Shown: positions 24,787-34,494, counted from the stretch's first letter. The stretch is 64,000 nt of DNA from an uncultured Paracoccaceae bacterium (GCA_947498985.1 CANMMF010000003.1:62001-126000); one strand, 5' to 3'. The notes: a model not told the origin generated them from the sequence alone. Translations and numbers: made by a program.

Positions 24787-24872
24787 GCCCGCGTGGTGGA
24801 ATGGTAGACACAGGGGACTTAAAATCCCCAGGCCGGAAGGCCGTGCCGGTTCGAGTCCGGCCGCGGGTACCA
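24787..24872 (+). tRNA. tRNA-Leu (TAA)
   Basis: This 86-nt sequence folds as a class II tRNA. Acceptor arms GCCCGCG/CGCGGGT pair with one G-T, the D arm contains TGGTAGACA, and the anticodon stem GGGGA/TCCCC encloses loop CTTAAAA with anticodon TAA (24820-24822). The long variable arm GGCCGGAAGGCC is typical of leucine, the T loop is TTCGAGT, and CCA is encoded at 24870-24872. Confidence 0.95.
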
Positions 24873-24923
24873 GCAGTCTGATGTTCGAGGGGGTAGGATC
24901 GACGGTGAAAACCCGCCCGCGCG

Positions 24924-25340
24924 TCAGATCTTGCGCAGCCGGATTACCACGTCGACAGAGGCAATCTCTGCCCCGTCGGGCGCGCCGGGCAGGCGGGTGA
25001 TCACAAGCTGATCGGCCGGCGCATCGGTCAGCCGGCCCTCGTCTTCCCAGTAGAAATGCGGGTGATCGTGGGTGTTGGTGTCAAAATAGCTCTTGGAGCC
25101 GTCCACCGTCACCTCCTGCATGAGGCCCGCGTCGCAGAACGCCTTGAGGGTGTTGTAGACCGTGGCGAGCGACACCGGCTCCGCGCAATCCCTGGCGGCG
25201 GCAAAGAGGCTTTCGGCGGTGACGTGGCGGTCGCGGCCATCGCCCACAAGCAATGCCGCCAGCGCCACCCGTTGCCGCGTCGGACGCAGGTCCGATTGCG
25301 CGATCCAGTCGCGTGCGCGTGTGTTTGCCTCTGGAGCCAT
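24924..25340 (-). CDS. irr: Iron response regulator Irr (Fur family)
   Basis: This 138-aa protein has the Fur-type winged helix ([35 protein letters not shown]) and the Irr-type histidine cluster [12 protein letters not shown]. Irr controls haem and iron genes in Rhizobiales and Rhodobacterales. It lies divergent from fabA, the usual neighbour in this order. No clear iron-control element was seen in the 182-bp region between them. Confidence 0.88.
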   Translation of the reverse strand: MAPEANTRARDWIAQSDLRPTRQRVALAALLVGDGRDRHVTAESLFAAARDCAEPVSLATVYNTLKAFCDAGLMQEVTVDGSKSYFDTNTHDHPHFYWEDEGRLTDAPADQLVITRLPGAPDGAEIASVDVVIRLRKI

Positions 25341-25522
25341 CGGTCTTGCGTTCCCGCGTCGGTGCAGATCTTCCCTTCATATAAAGCGCCATGGGGTGCG
25401 ATTTCAAACGAAATTGGCAGGATTCGCGCTGGTTTGCCGCGGTTGCAGCGCTCTTGCGGCGCGCGCGACGCCGGTGCTAGAGGGGGCAAACGTCAATGCA
25501 ACAGGGATGGGGGCGGGCTTCG

Positions 25523-26032
25523 ATGACCGGTTATCCGACGAGTTTCGGCAAGGAAGACCTTTTGAAATGCGCACGCGGAGAGCTGTTCGGCCCCGGCAAC
25601 GCGCAACTGCCCGAGCCGCCCATGCTGATGATGGACCGCATCACCGACATCTCGGGCGATGGCGGCGCGCATGGCAAGGGCCATGTGGTGGCCGAGTTCG
25701 ATATCACGCCGGATCTGTGGTTCTTCGACTGCCATTTCCCCGGCAATCCGATCATGCCCGGCTGTCTGGGTCTGGACGGGCTCTGGCAGCTCACCGGCTT
25801 CAACCTCGGCTGGCGTGGCTGGCAGGGGCGCGGCTATGCGCTGGGTGTGGGCGAGGTGAAGCTGACCGGCATGGTGCGGCCCGACCGCAAGATGCTGACC
25901 TACAAGGTGGATTTCACCAAGGCCCTGCAGACGCGGCGGCTGACCATGGGGGTTGCCGACGGCATTGTCGAGGCCGATGGCGAGGTGATCTATCAGGTCA
26001 GGGACATGAAGGTCGCGCTCAGCGAAAGCTGA
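25523..26032 (+). CDS. fabA: 3-hydroxydecanoyl-ACP dehydratase/isomerase
   Basis: This 169-aa enzyme introduces the cis double bond for unsaturated fatty acids. The active-site block [18 protein letters not shown] shows the catalytic His and Asp. ATG 25523 (MTGYPTSF) fits the family start; an upstream ATG at 25496 has a better GAGGGGG site, so translation might begin there and add nine residues. The expected partner fabB is 1.4 kb downstream instead of adjacent. Confidence 0.95.
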   Translation: MTGYPTSFGKEDLLKCARGELFGPGNAQLPEPPMLMMDRITDISGDGGAHGKGHVVAEFDITPDLWFFDCHFPGNPIMPGCLGLDGLWQLTGFNLGWRGWQGRGYALGVGEVKLTGMVRPDRKMLTYKVDFTKALQTRRLTMGVADGIVEADGEVIYQVRDMKVALSES

Positions 26033-26059
26033 CCGCGACCGGGGGCGCTGATGGACGCG

Positions 26060-26284
26060 CTACAGCAGGAAGTCGGACTCCTCGCCCAGATCCGGCGGCA
26101 CGTTGTCGAACCAGCTCGCACTGCGTGTGGGCGGTTCGGGCGCAGGCTCTTCTGACGGGGCAAAGAGATCGGGCTGCTGGCTGAAGAAATCGAACCGGCC
26201 ACCCTCGTCAGGGCCCAGCCCGAAACCACTCTCGGCCAGCCATCCATCACGGATTCGAAACGAGAAAATCGCGTCATCGGGCAT
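26060..26284 (-). CDS. Small acidic hypothetical protein
   Basis: This 74-aa protein begins MPDDAIFSFRIRDGWLAE and ends in EESDFLL. It has a strong ribosome site, AGGAGG, 8 nt before ATG 26284, which argues that it is translated. It is acidic and rich in Pro, Ser and Phe, likely disordered. It lies antisense to the fab genes, in the segment that separates fabA from fabB. No family recognised. Confidence 0.55.
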   Translation of the reverse strand: MPDDAIFSFRIRDGWLAESGFGLGPDEGGRFDFFSQQPDLFAPSEEPAPEPPTRSASWFDNVPPDLGEESDFLL

Positions 26285-26418
26285 GGGGTTGTCCTCCTGA
26301 AATACGGCTCAGATCCGGTGAGCCGGAAAAGTGCAAAACGGATAGAACTGGCAAGGCAATAACTCGAGGATACGCGACACGGCCGGTTCGGCAAAGTCCG
26401 GAAAACCGGACAGGGGGG

Positions 26419-27306
26419 CTAGGCGTCCCGCCAGCCCTCCGGCAAGAGCGCGCCGAACCGCGCGCGGCAGGCGGCATATTGCGGCGCCAGCCGGTCGGCA
26501 AACGCCGCCCGCGCGTCTGCAGGCAGCGACAGACGGATCTGCGTTTCGTTCATCCGGCGCGAAGGATCTCCGGGCTGATAGGCGACCCCCAGGAACCGGC
26601 AGAGCGTGCGCAGAGAGGTTTCCTCGAAAAGCGTCTCGTAAAAGAGGTGCAAGACCTGATCGGGCGCAAAGACCGCGTCCAGCGCCGCCAGCGTCGCGGC
26701 ATAATCGGCGCGCGCCATCACCGCCTCGGACGCCAGCGCGTCCGGCCAGCGCGTGATGGCGTCGTTTTCGGGCTTCATCTGCTGCAGGTGGCGCAGTTGC
26801 GACCAGAGCCGGTCCACCGGGTCGCGCATCACGTAGAGCACTTTCAGCGTGATCTCCTGCGAGGCGCAGAACGCCCTGAGATAGGCAAACCCGTCCCGGC
26901 CGATCACCGAATAGGCCGGGGTGATGTCGCAGAAGACGCGGGTCCGCGCCTCGCTAAGCCGGGCAAAATGGCCGAAATAGGCGTTGTCGTCATAGATCAT
27001 CTGCGCGCGATCGAGGCTCGCCTGAAAGACCGCGCGCTGCGCCAGGTTCTCCGCCGCGTCGCCGGGCTGAGCCAGGTGAAACCCCAGCCGCGCCATCGCC
27101 AGCGCCTGCATGTCGCCCAACGCGTGCTGCGCAAACCGTGCGTTGAAGAAATGCACCTCTTTCAACGGCGAGACCGCCACCTCGGGCAGCGCCTCGAGAT
27201 AGCCGTGAAGCCAGCTGGTCGCGCATTTCGCGGCACCGATGCAGAGCAGCAGCGTCTTGCCGTCCAGTTCGCGGTACCGTCGCAGACCCGCGGGCATGTC
27301 CGTCAT
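26419..27306 (-). CDS. PAPS-dependent sulfotransferase family protein
   Basis: This 295-aa protein contains the two PAPS-binding elements: the 5'-phosphosulfate loop GAAKCATSWLHGYL near residue 25 and the 3'-phosphate region VMRDPVDRLWSQLRH near residue 165. It would transfer sulfate to an unknown acceptor such as a carbohydrate or small molecule. ATG 27306 has AGGAG upstream. It is oriented against the fab genes and separates fabA from fabB. Confidence 0.85.
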   Translation of the reverse strand: MTDMPAGLRRYRELDGKTLLLCIGAAKCATSWLHGYLEALPEVAVSPLKEVHFFNARFAQHALGDMQALAMARLGFHLAQPGDAAENLAQRAVFQASLDRAQMIYDDNAYFGHFARLSEARTRVFCDITPAYSVIGRDGFAYLRAFCASQEITLKVLYVMRDPVDRLWSQLRHLQQMKPENDAITRWPDALASEAVMARADYAATLAALDAVFAPDQVLHLFYETLFEETSLRTLCRFLGVAYQPGDPSRRMNETQIRLSLPADARAAFADRLAPQYAACRARFGALLPEGWRDA

Positions 27307-27444
27307 CGACCGTCTCCTGATGCGCAGGCCCCGTGCCGGACAGCCTGCCACAGCGCCGCGCACCGCTCAACCGCGCGGCAAGCGCCTTGCGCCCCGCGTC
27401 CGCCCTGTCCTACACCTGTCACAACTTATAAAAGGAGTGCGCCC

Positions 27445-27477
27445 ATGCGCCGCGTAAAACCAGAGGTTGGCCTATGA
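27445..27477 (+). CDS. Possible 10-codon leader ORF coupled to fabB
   Basis: ATG 27445 follows the strong site AAGGAG and encodes ten residues (MRRVKPEVGL) before a stop whose TGA overlaps the fabB ATG (ATGA, 27474-27477). The arrangement suggests translational coupling of fabB to the leader. The peptide has no run of a single amino acid that would indicate attenuation. It might instead be a decayed start region, since fabB has its own GAGG. Confidence 0.4.
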   Translation: MRRVKPEVGL

Positions 27478-28703
27478 GACGGGTTGTCGTCACCGGTCTC
27501 GGGATCGTGTCATCCATCGGCACCAACGCAGACGAGGTGCTGGCCTCGCTCAAGGCAGGCACCTCCGGCATCACCGCCAACGAGGAGATGAAGGAACACG
27601 GCTTTCGCAGCCAGATCGCAGGCGCCATCAACCTCGATCCGTCCGACCATATCGACAAGCGCACCTTGCGTTTCATGGGGCCGGGCTCGGCCTATGCGTA
27701 TATCGCGATGAACCAGGCGATTGCCGATGCCGGTCTGCAGCAGGACGATATCGTGAACCCGATGACCGGCCTGATCGCCGGATCCGGCGGGCCGTCGACC
27801 AGTGCGATGCTGCAGGCGCACCAGACGGTGCTGAAGACCGGGGCCACCAAGCGGATCGGGCCGTTTGCCGTGCCGAAATGCATGTCCTCGACGGTCAGCG
27901 CCAATCTGGCGACGGCCTACCAGATCAAGGGCATGAACTTCTCGATCACTTCGGCCTGTTCCACGTCGCTGCATTGCATCGGCATGGCGGCGGGGCAGGT
28001 GGCGCTGGGCAATCAGGACGTGATGTTTGCCGGCGGCGGGGAAGAGCTCGACTGGACCCTGTCGTGCCTTTTCGACGCGATGGGCGCGATGTCGAGCAAG
28101 TACAACGATACGCCGGACCGCGCGAGCCGCGCGTTCGATGCCAATCGCGACGGGTTCGTGATCTCGGGCGGTGGCGCCATGGTGGTGCTGGAAAGCCTCG
28201 AACACGCGCAGGCGCGGGGGGCCAGGATCTACGCCGAAGTCACCGGGTTCTCGGCCACTTCCGACGGGGCCGACATGGTGGCCCCGTCCGGAGAGGGTGG
28301 CGAACGCGCGATGCGCGGCGCGCTGCGCACGCTGCCCGAAGGGCGCAAGGTCAGCTACATCAACGCGCATGGCACCTCGACCCCGGTGGGCGATGTGGGC
28401 GAAATCGAAGCGGTGCGCCGGGTCTTCGGGCAAGGCAGCACGCCGCCGGTCAGCTCCACCAAGTCGATGACCGGCCACAGCCAGGGCGCCACCGGCGCGC
28501 AGGAGGCGATCTACTGCCTGCTGGCGCTCGAGCATGATTTCATCATCCCGTCGATCAATGTCGAAACGCTCGATCCCGCGCTGGATCCCGCAGAGATCGC
28601 GACCGCCCGCGTCGACAATGCCGGGCTCGACACGGTGATGACCAACTCCTTTGGCTTCGGCGGCACCAACGGGTCTATGCTGATGAGCAAGCCCGACATC
28701 TAG
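27474..28703 (+). CDS. fabB: 3-oxoacyl-ACP synthase I
   Basis: This 409-aa condensing enzyme elongates unsaturated acyl chains. The catalytic triad is visible: Cys in ITSACSTSLHC, His in INAHGTSTPVGD, and His in MTGHSQGATG. The C-terminal NSFGFGGTNGS loop is complete. It normally follows fabA directly in this group; here a sulfotransferase gene and a small gene on the other strand intervene, so fabB needs its own promoter, probably within 27307-27444. Confidence 0.96.
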   Translation: MRRVVVTGLGIVSSIGTNADEVLASLKAGTSGITANEEMKEHGFRSQIAGAINLDPSDHIDKRTLRFMGPGSAYAYIAMNQAIADAGLQQDDIVNPMTGLIAGSGGPSTSAMLQAHQTVLKTGATKRIGPFAVPKCMSSTVSANLATAYQIKGMNFSITSACSTSLHCIGMAAGQVALGNQDVMFAGGGEELDWTLSCLFDAMGAMSSKYNDTPDRASRAFDANRDGFVISGGGAMVVLESLEHAQARGARIYAEVTGFSATSDGADMVAPSGEGGERAMRGALRTLPEGRKVSYINAHGTSTPVGDVGEIEAVRRVFGQGSTPPVSSTKSMTGHSQGATGAQEAIYCLLALEHDFIIPSINVETLDPALDPAEIATARVDNAGLDTVMTNSFGFGGTNGSMLMSKPDI

Positions 28704-28925
28704 CGCCTCGACAGGGCGTGCGAGTTCTCCCGGGCGTTGCCGGACGGCAGGGGCGGGTGTAAAGCGGCGGCAATTATCTGTGCCGGGGCGCTTGTGCCGT
28801 CGCGCGCCGCGCCCCATTTCTCACGCCTGGTGCCGACGCTTGCTTGCGACGGGTGTCAGGCGCGTTCGAAAAGACACTGACATCGGATTTGGGCCGGGCC
28901 CCCGATGCCCCGAAGGAGCCTTGAG

Positions 28926-30074
28926 ATGACCGCTGACCAGCAGACCGGCGCCATTGCCGCGACGGACGCCACCCGTTCCGACGGGCTGCGCTTTGAGGAT
29001 GACGCGGGCGCCTCGCGCTCCACCTGGGTTGCCGCACTGCTCGTGGTGCTGATCGTCGGCTGGATGGGCAGCGGGTTCATCATCCCCGGCACCGATGACG
29101 GAGAGGTCGCCACCCGGCAGGAGCCGGAGCCGGTGGCGGTCGCCGTGACCCGCTCGACCGCCCAGACGGTGACGCAGTTCTACCAGGCCGAAGGGCAGGC
29201 GCTGCCCGATCGCGACACCGTGCTGCGCGCCGAGGCCTCCGGCGATATCGCCGAGGTGCTGGTCGCCAAGGGCCAGGACGTGGCGGCGGGCGAGATCATC
29301 GCCCGGATCGACGCCACCAACAACGAAGCCGACGCGAACCGCGCCGCCGAAGAGCTGGCCCGCGCGCAACGCGAGTTCGACAATGCCGAGGCGCTGCTGG
29401 CGCGCGGCGTGGCCACGATGGACCGGGTCACGCAGGCCCGCGCGGCGCTTGCCAGCGCGCAGGCGCAGGTCACTGCGGCGCAACAGGCCTCTGAATCGCT
29501 GACCATCACGGCGCCTTTCGCAGGCCGGCTGGAAACGCTGGAGATCGACGAGGGAGAATACGTCTCGGCAGGCTCCGATATCGGGCGGCTGGTCGATATC
29601 ACGCCGCTCACCGTGGCCATCCAGGTGCCGCAGCAATCGCTCACCCAGCTGAAAGTCGGCCAGCCTGCAACCGTGCGCTTCATCACCGGCGAGGAACGCC
29701 CAGGCGCGCTGGTCTTTGTCGGCACCTCCGCTGCCGCCGAAACGCGCACCTTTCTGGCCGAGATCGAAGTGGCCAACGAGGATGTCGCGATCCCCGCGGG
29801 CATCTCGGCAGAGATCGTCATTCCGACGGGGCAGACCAAGGCGCATTTCCTGTCGCCCTCCATCGTGTCGCTGAACACCGAAGGCACGCTTGGCGTGAAG
29901 ACCGTCAACGGTGACAACGTGGTCGCGTTCTACCCCATCCAGGTCGTCAAGGCGCAGATCGACGGCATCTGGGTGACCGGGTTGCCCGACACCGCCGACG
30001 TGATCACCGTGGGGCAGGGCTTTGTCAACGAAGCCGAAGTGGTGGCCCCCAGCATCACGGAGACGGACGGATGA
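28926..30074 (+). CDS. RND efflux periplasmic adaptor (membrane-fusion protein)
   Basis: This 382-aa protein has a short cytoplasmic N-terminus, one membrane anchor (WVAALLVVLIVGWMGSGFII), a biotinyl-lipoyl domain (DIAEVLVAKGQDVAAGEIIARID), a coiled-coil hairpin rich in Ala, Glu and Arg, and beta-barrel segments. It joins the inner-membrane pump to an outer-membrane channel. AAGGAG precedes ATG 28926. It overlaps the pump gene by 4 bp. No outer-membrane channel gene is nearby. Confidence 0.9.
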   Translation: MTADQQTGAIAATDATRSDGLRFEDDAGASRSTWVAALLVVLIVGWMGSGFIIPGTDDGEVATRQEPEPVAVAVTRSTAQTVTQFYQAEGQALPDRDTVLRAEASGDIAEVLVAKGQDVAAGEIIARIDATNNEADANRAAEELARAQREFDNAEALLARGVATMDRVTQARAALASAQAQVTAAQQASESLTITAPFAGRLETLEIDEGEYVSAGSDIGRLVDITPLTVAIQVPQQSLTQLKVGQPATVRFITGEERPGALVFVGTSAAAETRTFLAEIEVANEDVAIPAGISAEIVIPTGQTKAHFLSPSIVSLNTEGTLGVKTVNGDNVVAFYPIQVVKAQIDGIWVTGLPDTADVITVGQGFVNEAEVVAPSITETDG

Positions 30075-33000
30075 ACACCCTGATCGACGCCGCCTTTTCG
30101 CGGACCCGCGTGGTGGTCATGGCGCTGATCATGGTGCTGACCGTCGGCGCCTATGCCTATGTCTCGATCCCGAAAGAGGCCAATCCCGAAGTGCCTCTGC
30201 CGCTTTTCTACGTCTCCACCGGGCTTGACGGGATCAGCCCGGCCGATGCCGAACGGCTGCTGCTGGAACCGCTGGAGACCGAATTCGCCTCCATCGCGGG
30301 GCTCGACAGTCTGAAATCGGATGCCTCCGAAGGCTTTGCCAGCCTGCAGCTGGAATTTGCGCCCGGCGGCGACAATGACGAGGCGCTGGACAAGGTGCGC
30401 GAGGCCGCGGACCGCGTCGAGGGCGATCTGCCCGACGACGCCTATGACATCACCATCACCGAGATCAACACGGCGCTTTTCCCGATCATTACCGCGATCC
30501 TGTCCGGCCCGGTGCCGGAACGGGCGCTCAACGATCTGGCCGAGGAGCTGCAGGAAGAGATTGAAGGGCTCGAAGGCGTGCTCGAGGTCGATATCGGCGG
30601 CCAGCGCTTCGAGTTTCTCGAAGTGCTCATCGATCCGACGGTGTTCCAGACCTACAATCTCAGCTTTGACGAACTCATCGGCCAGATCCAGCGCAACAAC
30701 CGGCTGATCGCCGCAGGCGCCATCGAGACCGGATCGGGCCGGATCGTGCTCAAGGTGCCGGGTCTGATCGAGGGGCTCGAGGACGTGATGGCGATGCCGG
30801 TGAAGGTGCGCGGCGACGCGGTGGTGACCTTCGGCGATGTCGCCACGATCCGGCGCACCTTCGAGGATCCGACCTCTTTCGCGCGGATCAACGGCCAGCC
30901 CGCGCTGGCGCTGGAAGTGACCAAGCGGTCCGGTGCCAACATCATCGACACCGTGGCCGAGGTGAAAGCACTGGTCGAAGAGCTGCGCGTCGACTGGCCC
31001 GACAGTATCGAGATCACCTATCTGCAGGATCAGTCAAAGCAGGTGGAAGACCTGCTGAGCGATCTGGAGGCCAATGTCATCGCTGCCGTCATACTGGTGA
31101 TGATCGTGATCGTTCTGGCGCTGGGCGTCCGGTCCGCGGTGCTTGTCGGTCTGGCCATCCCGGGCGCGTTTCTGGCAGGCGTCATCGCACTCTGGTCGAT
31201 GGGCTACACGATGAACATCGTTGTACTCTTCTCGCTGATCCTGGTGGTCGGCATGCTGGTTGACGGGGCCATCGTGACCACTGAACTGGCCGACCGCAAA
31301 CTGCAGGAAGGGGCGGCGGCCCGCGACGCCTATGCCTTTGCCGCAAAGCGCATGTCCTGGCCGATCATCGCCTCGACCGCCACCACGCTGAGCGTGTTTT
31401 TCCCGCTGCTCTTCTGGTCGGGAATGGTGGGCGAGTTCATGAAGTTCCTTCCCATCACCGTGATCCTGACGCTTTTCGCGTCACTTTTCATGGCGCTGGT
31501 GTTCATCCCCGTGGTCGGCGGGCTGATCGGCCGGCGCCAGCCGCAGACCGCCCGGCAGAAAGCGGCCCTGCACGCCGCTGAATCCGGCGATCCACGGCAG
31601 ATGGGCGGCATCACCGGCGCCTATGTGCGCCTGCTGGAGCGCGCCATCCTGCGCCCCGGCGCGACGGTCCTGCTGGCGCTGGCGCTGCTGCTCGGGGGGT
31701 TCGGGCTTTACGGGCAGTTCGGCAAAGGGGTCACGTTCTTTCCGTCGGTGGAGCCCGATTTCATGCAGGTGCAGGTGCGCGCCCGCGACAATTTCTCGAT
31801 CTTCGAGCGTGACGCGCTGGTGCGCGCCGTCGAGGAGCGTTTGCTGGGATATGACGAGATCGCCAGCATCTACGCGCGGTCGGTGATGTCGGCGGGGCAG
31901 GGCGACGAAGAGACCATCGGCACGCTGCAGCTGGAGCTCACCGCCTGGGACATCCGCCGCACCGCCGCCGAGATCGGCACCGATATCCGCCGCGACGTGG
32001 CCGATATTGCCGGGATCGACGTGCAGGTGCAGACCGAAAACGGCGGGCCTGCGGCGGGCAAGCCGGTGAACCTCGAGGTCACGGCGCGCAATCCGGACCG
32101 GCAACTCGCGGCGGTGCAGCAGATCCGAGAGATCATGGACCGGATGGGCGGTTTCACCGATGTGACCGACACCCGTCCGGTGCCGGGGGTCGAGGTCTCG
32201 ATCCTCGTCAACCGCGCCGAGGCCGCGCGCTTTGGCGCCGATGTCAGCCTGCTGGGGCAGGCCGTGCAATTGCTGACGCAAGGCATCACCGTGGCGGACT
32301 ACCGCCCCGACGACACTGACGGGTCTCTGGATATCCGTGTGCGCTTTCCCAGCGAGGAGCGCTCTCTGGCCGAGCTTGCCAGCCTGCGCGTGCCCACAAG
32401 CTCGGGCCTCGTACCCATCGCCAATTTCGTGACCTTCGCACCGTCGGAGAGGACCGGCGTCATCCGCCGCATCGACGAAAAGCGGGTCACCACGATCGAG
32501 GCCAACGTCGCCCCGGGTGTGCTGGTCAACGATCAGGTCGTCGCCCTGACCGAGGCGCTCAACGCCGCAGACCTGCCCGAAGGTGTGGCGTTCAGCTTTG
32601 CCGGCGAGGCAGAGGACCAGCAGGAAAGCATGGTGTTCCTGATCGGTGCCTTCATCACGGCGGTGTTTTTGATGTTCGTGATCCTGGTCACCCAGTTCAA
32701 CAACTTCTTCCAGGCCTTCGTGGTGATGAGCGCGATTGTCTTTTCCATCGCCGGGGTGCTGCTGGGGCTGCTGGTCACCGGGCGGCCCTTCGGCATCGTG
32801 ATGGGCGGCATCGGGGTCATCGCGCTGGCGGGCATCGTGGTCAACAACAACATCGTTCTGATCGACACGTTCAACGATCTCAAACGCGCCGGTCAGTCGC
32901 CGCTGGAGGCCGCCCTGCGCACCGGGGCGCAGCGTCTGCGGCCGGTGATCCTGACCTCCGTCACCACCGCGCTGGGCCTGATGCCCATGGTGATCGGCGT

Positions 33001-33196
33001 GAACCTCAACTTCTTCACGCGCGAGGTGGTTTATGGCGCGCCTTCCACCCAGTGGTGGACGGAGCTGTCATCGGCCATCGCGGGCGGTCTGGTGATCGCC
33101 ACCGTGCTGACCCTGATCGTCACCCCCGCGATGCTGATGCTGGGAGAGCGGAACCGCCGCGCATCGGGCGCAGGAGCGCTGCAACCGGCGCAGTGA
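30071..33196 (+). CDS. RND-family multidrug/solute efflux pump
   Basis: This 1041-aa inner-membrane transporter of AcrB/HAE1 type has TM1 at the N-terminus (VVVMALIMVLTVGAYAYVSI), a large periplasmic domain, TM2-6, a second periplasmic domain and TM7-12. The TM4 proton-relay area reads VVGMLVDGAIVTTE, with one Asp where many homologues have two. It is translationally coupled to its adaptor. Substrate cannot be inferred. No dedicated regulator gene adjoins. The pair separates fabB from fabI. Confidence 0.92.
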   Translation: MNTLIDAAFSRTRVVVMALIMVLTVGAYAYVSIPKEANPEVPLPLFYVSTGLDGISPADAERLLLEPLETEFASIAGLDSLKSDASEGFASLQLEFAPGGDNDEALDKVREAADRVEGDLPDDAYDITITEINTALFPIITAILSGPVPERALNDLAEELQEEIEGLEGVLEVDIGGQRFEFLEVLIDPTVFQTYNLSFDELIGQIQRNNRLIAAGAIETGSGRIVLKVPGLIEGLEDVMAMPVKVRGDAVVTFGDVATIRRTFEDPTSFARINGQPALALEVTKRSGANIIDTVAEVKALVEELRVDWPDSIEITYLQDQSKQVEDLLSDLEANVIAAVILVMIVIVLALGVRSAVLVGLAIPGAFLAGVIALWSMGYTMNIVVLFSLILVVGMLVDGAIVTTELADRKLQEGAAARDAYAFAAKRMSWPIIASTATTLSVFFPLLFWSGMVGEFMKFLPITVILTLFASLFMALVFIPVVGGLIGRRQPQTARQKAALHAAESGDPRQMGGITGAYVRLLERAILRPGATVLLALALLLGGFGLYGQFGKGVTFFPSVEPDFMQVQVRARDNFSIFERDALVRAVEERLLGYDEIASIYARSVMSAGQGDEETIGTLQLELTAWDIRRTAAEIGTDIRRDVADIAGIDVQVQTENGGPAAGKPVNLEVTARNPDRQLAAVQQIREIMDRMGGFTDVTDTRPVPGVEVSILVNRAEAARFGADVSLLGQAVQLLTQGITVADYRPDDTDGSLDIRVRFPSEERSLAELASLRVPTSSGLVPIANFVTFAPSERTGVIRRIDEKRVTTIEANVAPGVLVNDQVVALTEALNAADLPEGVAFSFAGEAEDQQESMVFLIGAFITAVFLMFVILVTQFNNFFQAFVVMSAIVFSIAGVLLGLLVTGRPFGIVMGGIGVIALAGIVVNNNIVLIDTFNDLKRAGQSPLEAALRTGAQRLRPVILTSVTTALGLMPMVIGVNLNFFTREVVYGAPSTQWWTELSSAIAGGLVIATVLTLIVTPAMLMLGERNRRASGAGALQPAQ

Positions 33197-33204
33197 GCAC
33201 CGCC

Positions 33205-33255
33205 GCAGGAAAGGCCCGGGTCCCGTCCGGCCCCCGTCGGGACGGGCCTTCCTGC
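33205..33255 (+). terminator. Long hairpin after the RND operon
   Basis: GCAGGAA-a-GGCCC-gG-GTCCCG pairs with CGGGAC-GGGCC-TTCCTGC across 33205-33255, a stem of about 18 bp with small bulges. There is no T tract, so it may act as an RNA stabiliser or a factor-assisted terminator between the pump gene and fabI. Confidence 0.5.
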
Positions 33256-33340
33256 ACGCATGCGCCGCGCGTTCTCGGCGGCGCAGCTTGACCTCGCCGC
33301 CCGATCCGTTCAGGTAATTCCAAACACGTGGAGGGCCGTC

Positions 33341-34132
33341 ATGACAATCTCTCTTGCAGGCAAGCGCGGGCTTGTCATGGGTGTGGCGAACGAACGCTCG
33401 ATCGCCTGGGGCATCGCGAAGGCCTGCGCCGAAGCGGGGGCGGAGCTGGCCTTCACCTACCAGGGCGAGGCGTTCGGCAAGCGGCTGGAACCGCTGGCGG
33501 CATCGGTCGGCTCGGATTTCATGGTCGATGTCGATGTGACCGACGATGCCTCTCTCGATGCCGCCTTCGAGGCGCTGGCGGCGCGCTGGGACAGCCTCGA
33601 TTTTGTCGTGCACGCCATCGCGTTTTCCGACAAGGCCGAGCTTACGGGCCGCTTTCTCGACACCTCGCGCGCCAATTTCAAGAACTCGCTCGACATTTCC
33701 GCCTACAGCTTCATCGAGATCGCCCGCCGCGCGCATCCGCTGATGAAGGAGAACGGAGGCACGCTGCTGACGCTGACCTATATGGGCTCCAACCGGGTGA
33801 CGCCGAATTACAACGTGATGGGGGTGGCCAAGGCGGCGCTGGAATCCGCAACCCGTTATCTGGCCAATGATCTGGGTCCCGAGGGCATCCGCGTGAACGC
33901 GCTTTCGCCCGGTCCGATGAAGACGCTGGCCGGTGCGGCCATCGGCGGCGCGCGCAAGACCTACAAGCACACCGACATGAACGCGCCGCTGCGCGCCAAT
34001 GCCACGCTCGAGGCGGTGGGCGGCACAGCGGTCTGGCTGATCTCGGATGCGGGCGCCTGCACCACTGGCGAGATCGTGCGCGTCGATGGCGGGTTCCACG
34101 TGCTGGGCATGCCGCAACACGAAAACCTGTGA
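33341..34132 (+). CDS. fabI: Enoyl-ACP reductase (NADH)
   Basis: This 263-aa SDR-type enzyme does the last reduction of fatty-acid elongation. The N-terminal GKRGLVMGVANERSIAWGIA is the FabI cofactor motif, and the YNVMGVAKAALE stretch holds the Tyr-x6-Lys catalytic pair. GGAGGGCC precedes ATG 33341. It is the usual third gene of fabA-fabB-fabI in this group but is displaced here by the RND pair. Confidence 0.96.
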   Translation: MTISLAGKRGLVMGVANERSIAWGIAKACAEAGAELAFTYQGEAFGKRLEPLAASVGSDFMVDVDVTDDASLDAAFEALAARWDSLDFVVHAIAFSDKAELTGRFLDTSRANFKNSLDISAYSFIEIARRAHPLMKENGGTLLTLTYMGSNRVTPNYNVMGVAKAALESATRYLANDLGPEGIRVNALSPGPMKTLAGAAIGGARKTYKHTDMNAPLRANATLEAVGGTAVWLISDAGACTTGEIVRVDGGFHVLGMPQHENL

Positions 34133-34143
34133 AAGGGGCCGCG

Positions 34144-34494
34144 ATGATCCGCAGCATTTCCATCCTGACCGTGGCGGCTTTGCTGGCCGCCTGCACCGCG
34201 GGGCCCACGCCCACTGCGCGCTCCGGCGGCGACGGGCAGGCGAGCCAGCTCAGACCCGGCATGACCGAGAACCAGGCCTTCGAGATCTTCGGCCCGGAAA
34301 CAGGCTTCGAGAGGGATCCCGCGAATTTCGACATCTCCTGCCTCAGCTACGCCTACGGCTCGGCCGAGGATCCGCGCTACGTGCACGCGGTTTTTGAAAA
34401 CGGCGCGCTGCTCAGGGCGACGGACGGGCACGCCGCCATCTGCACCTTCGATCCCGCGCCCGAGCCCGCCGCGGCAGAGCCGGCAGCGCTCTGA
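34144..34494 (+). CDS. Small lipoprotein of unknown function
   Basis: This 116-aa protein has a lipoprotein signal with lipobox LLAAC. A conserved-looking segment, LRPGMTENQAFEIFGPETGF, recalls the helix-turn start of SmpA/OmlA-like small lipoproteins, but the match is not strong enough for assignment. ATG 34144 follows AAAGGGGCC; a GTG at 34129 overlapping fabI is possible. It follows fabI by 11 bp and is probably co-transcribed. Confidence 0.65.
   Translation: MIRSISILTVAALLAACTAGPTPTARSGGDGQASQLRPGMTENQAFEIFGPETGFERDPANFDISCLSYAYGSAEDPRYVHAVFENGALLRATDGHAAICTFDPAPEPAAAEPAAL

Noticed and set aside
28854-28882. TGTCAG/CTGACA inverted repeat before the RND adaptor gene as an operator
   Set aside because: Arms are only 6 bp with a 17-bp gap, which is expected by chance, and no regulator gene adjoins.
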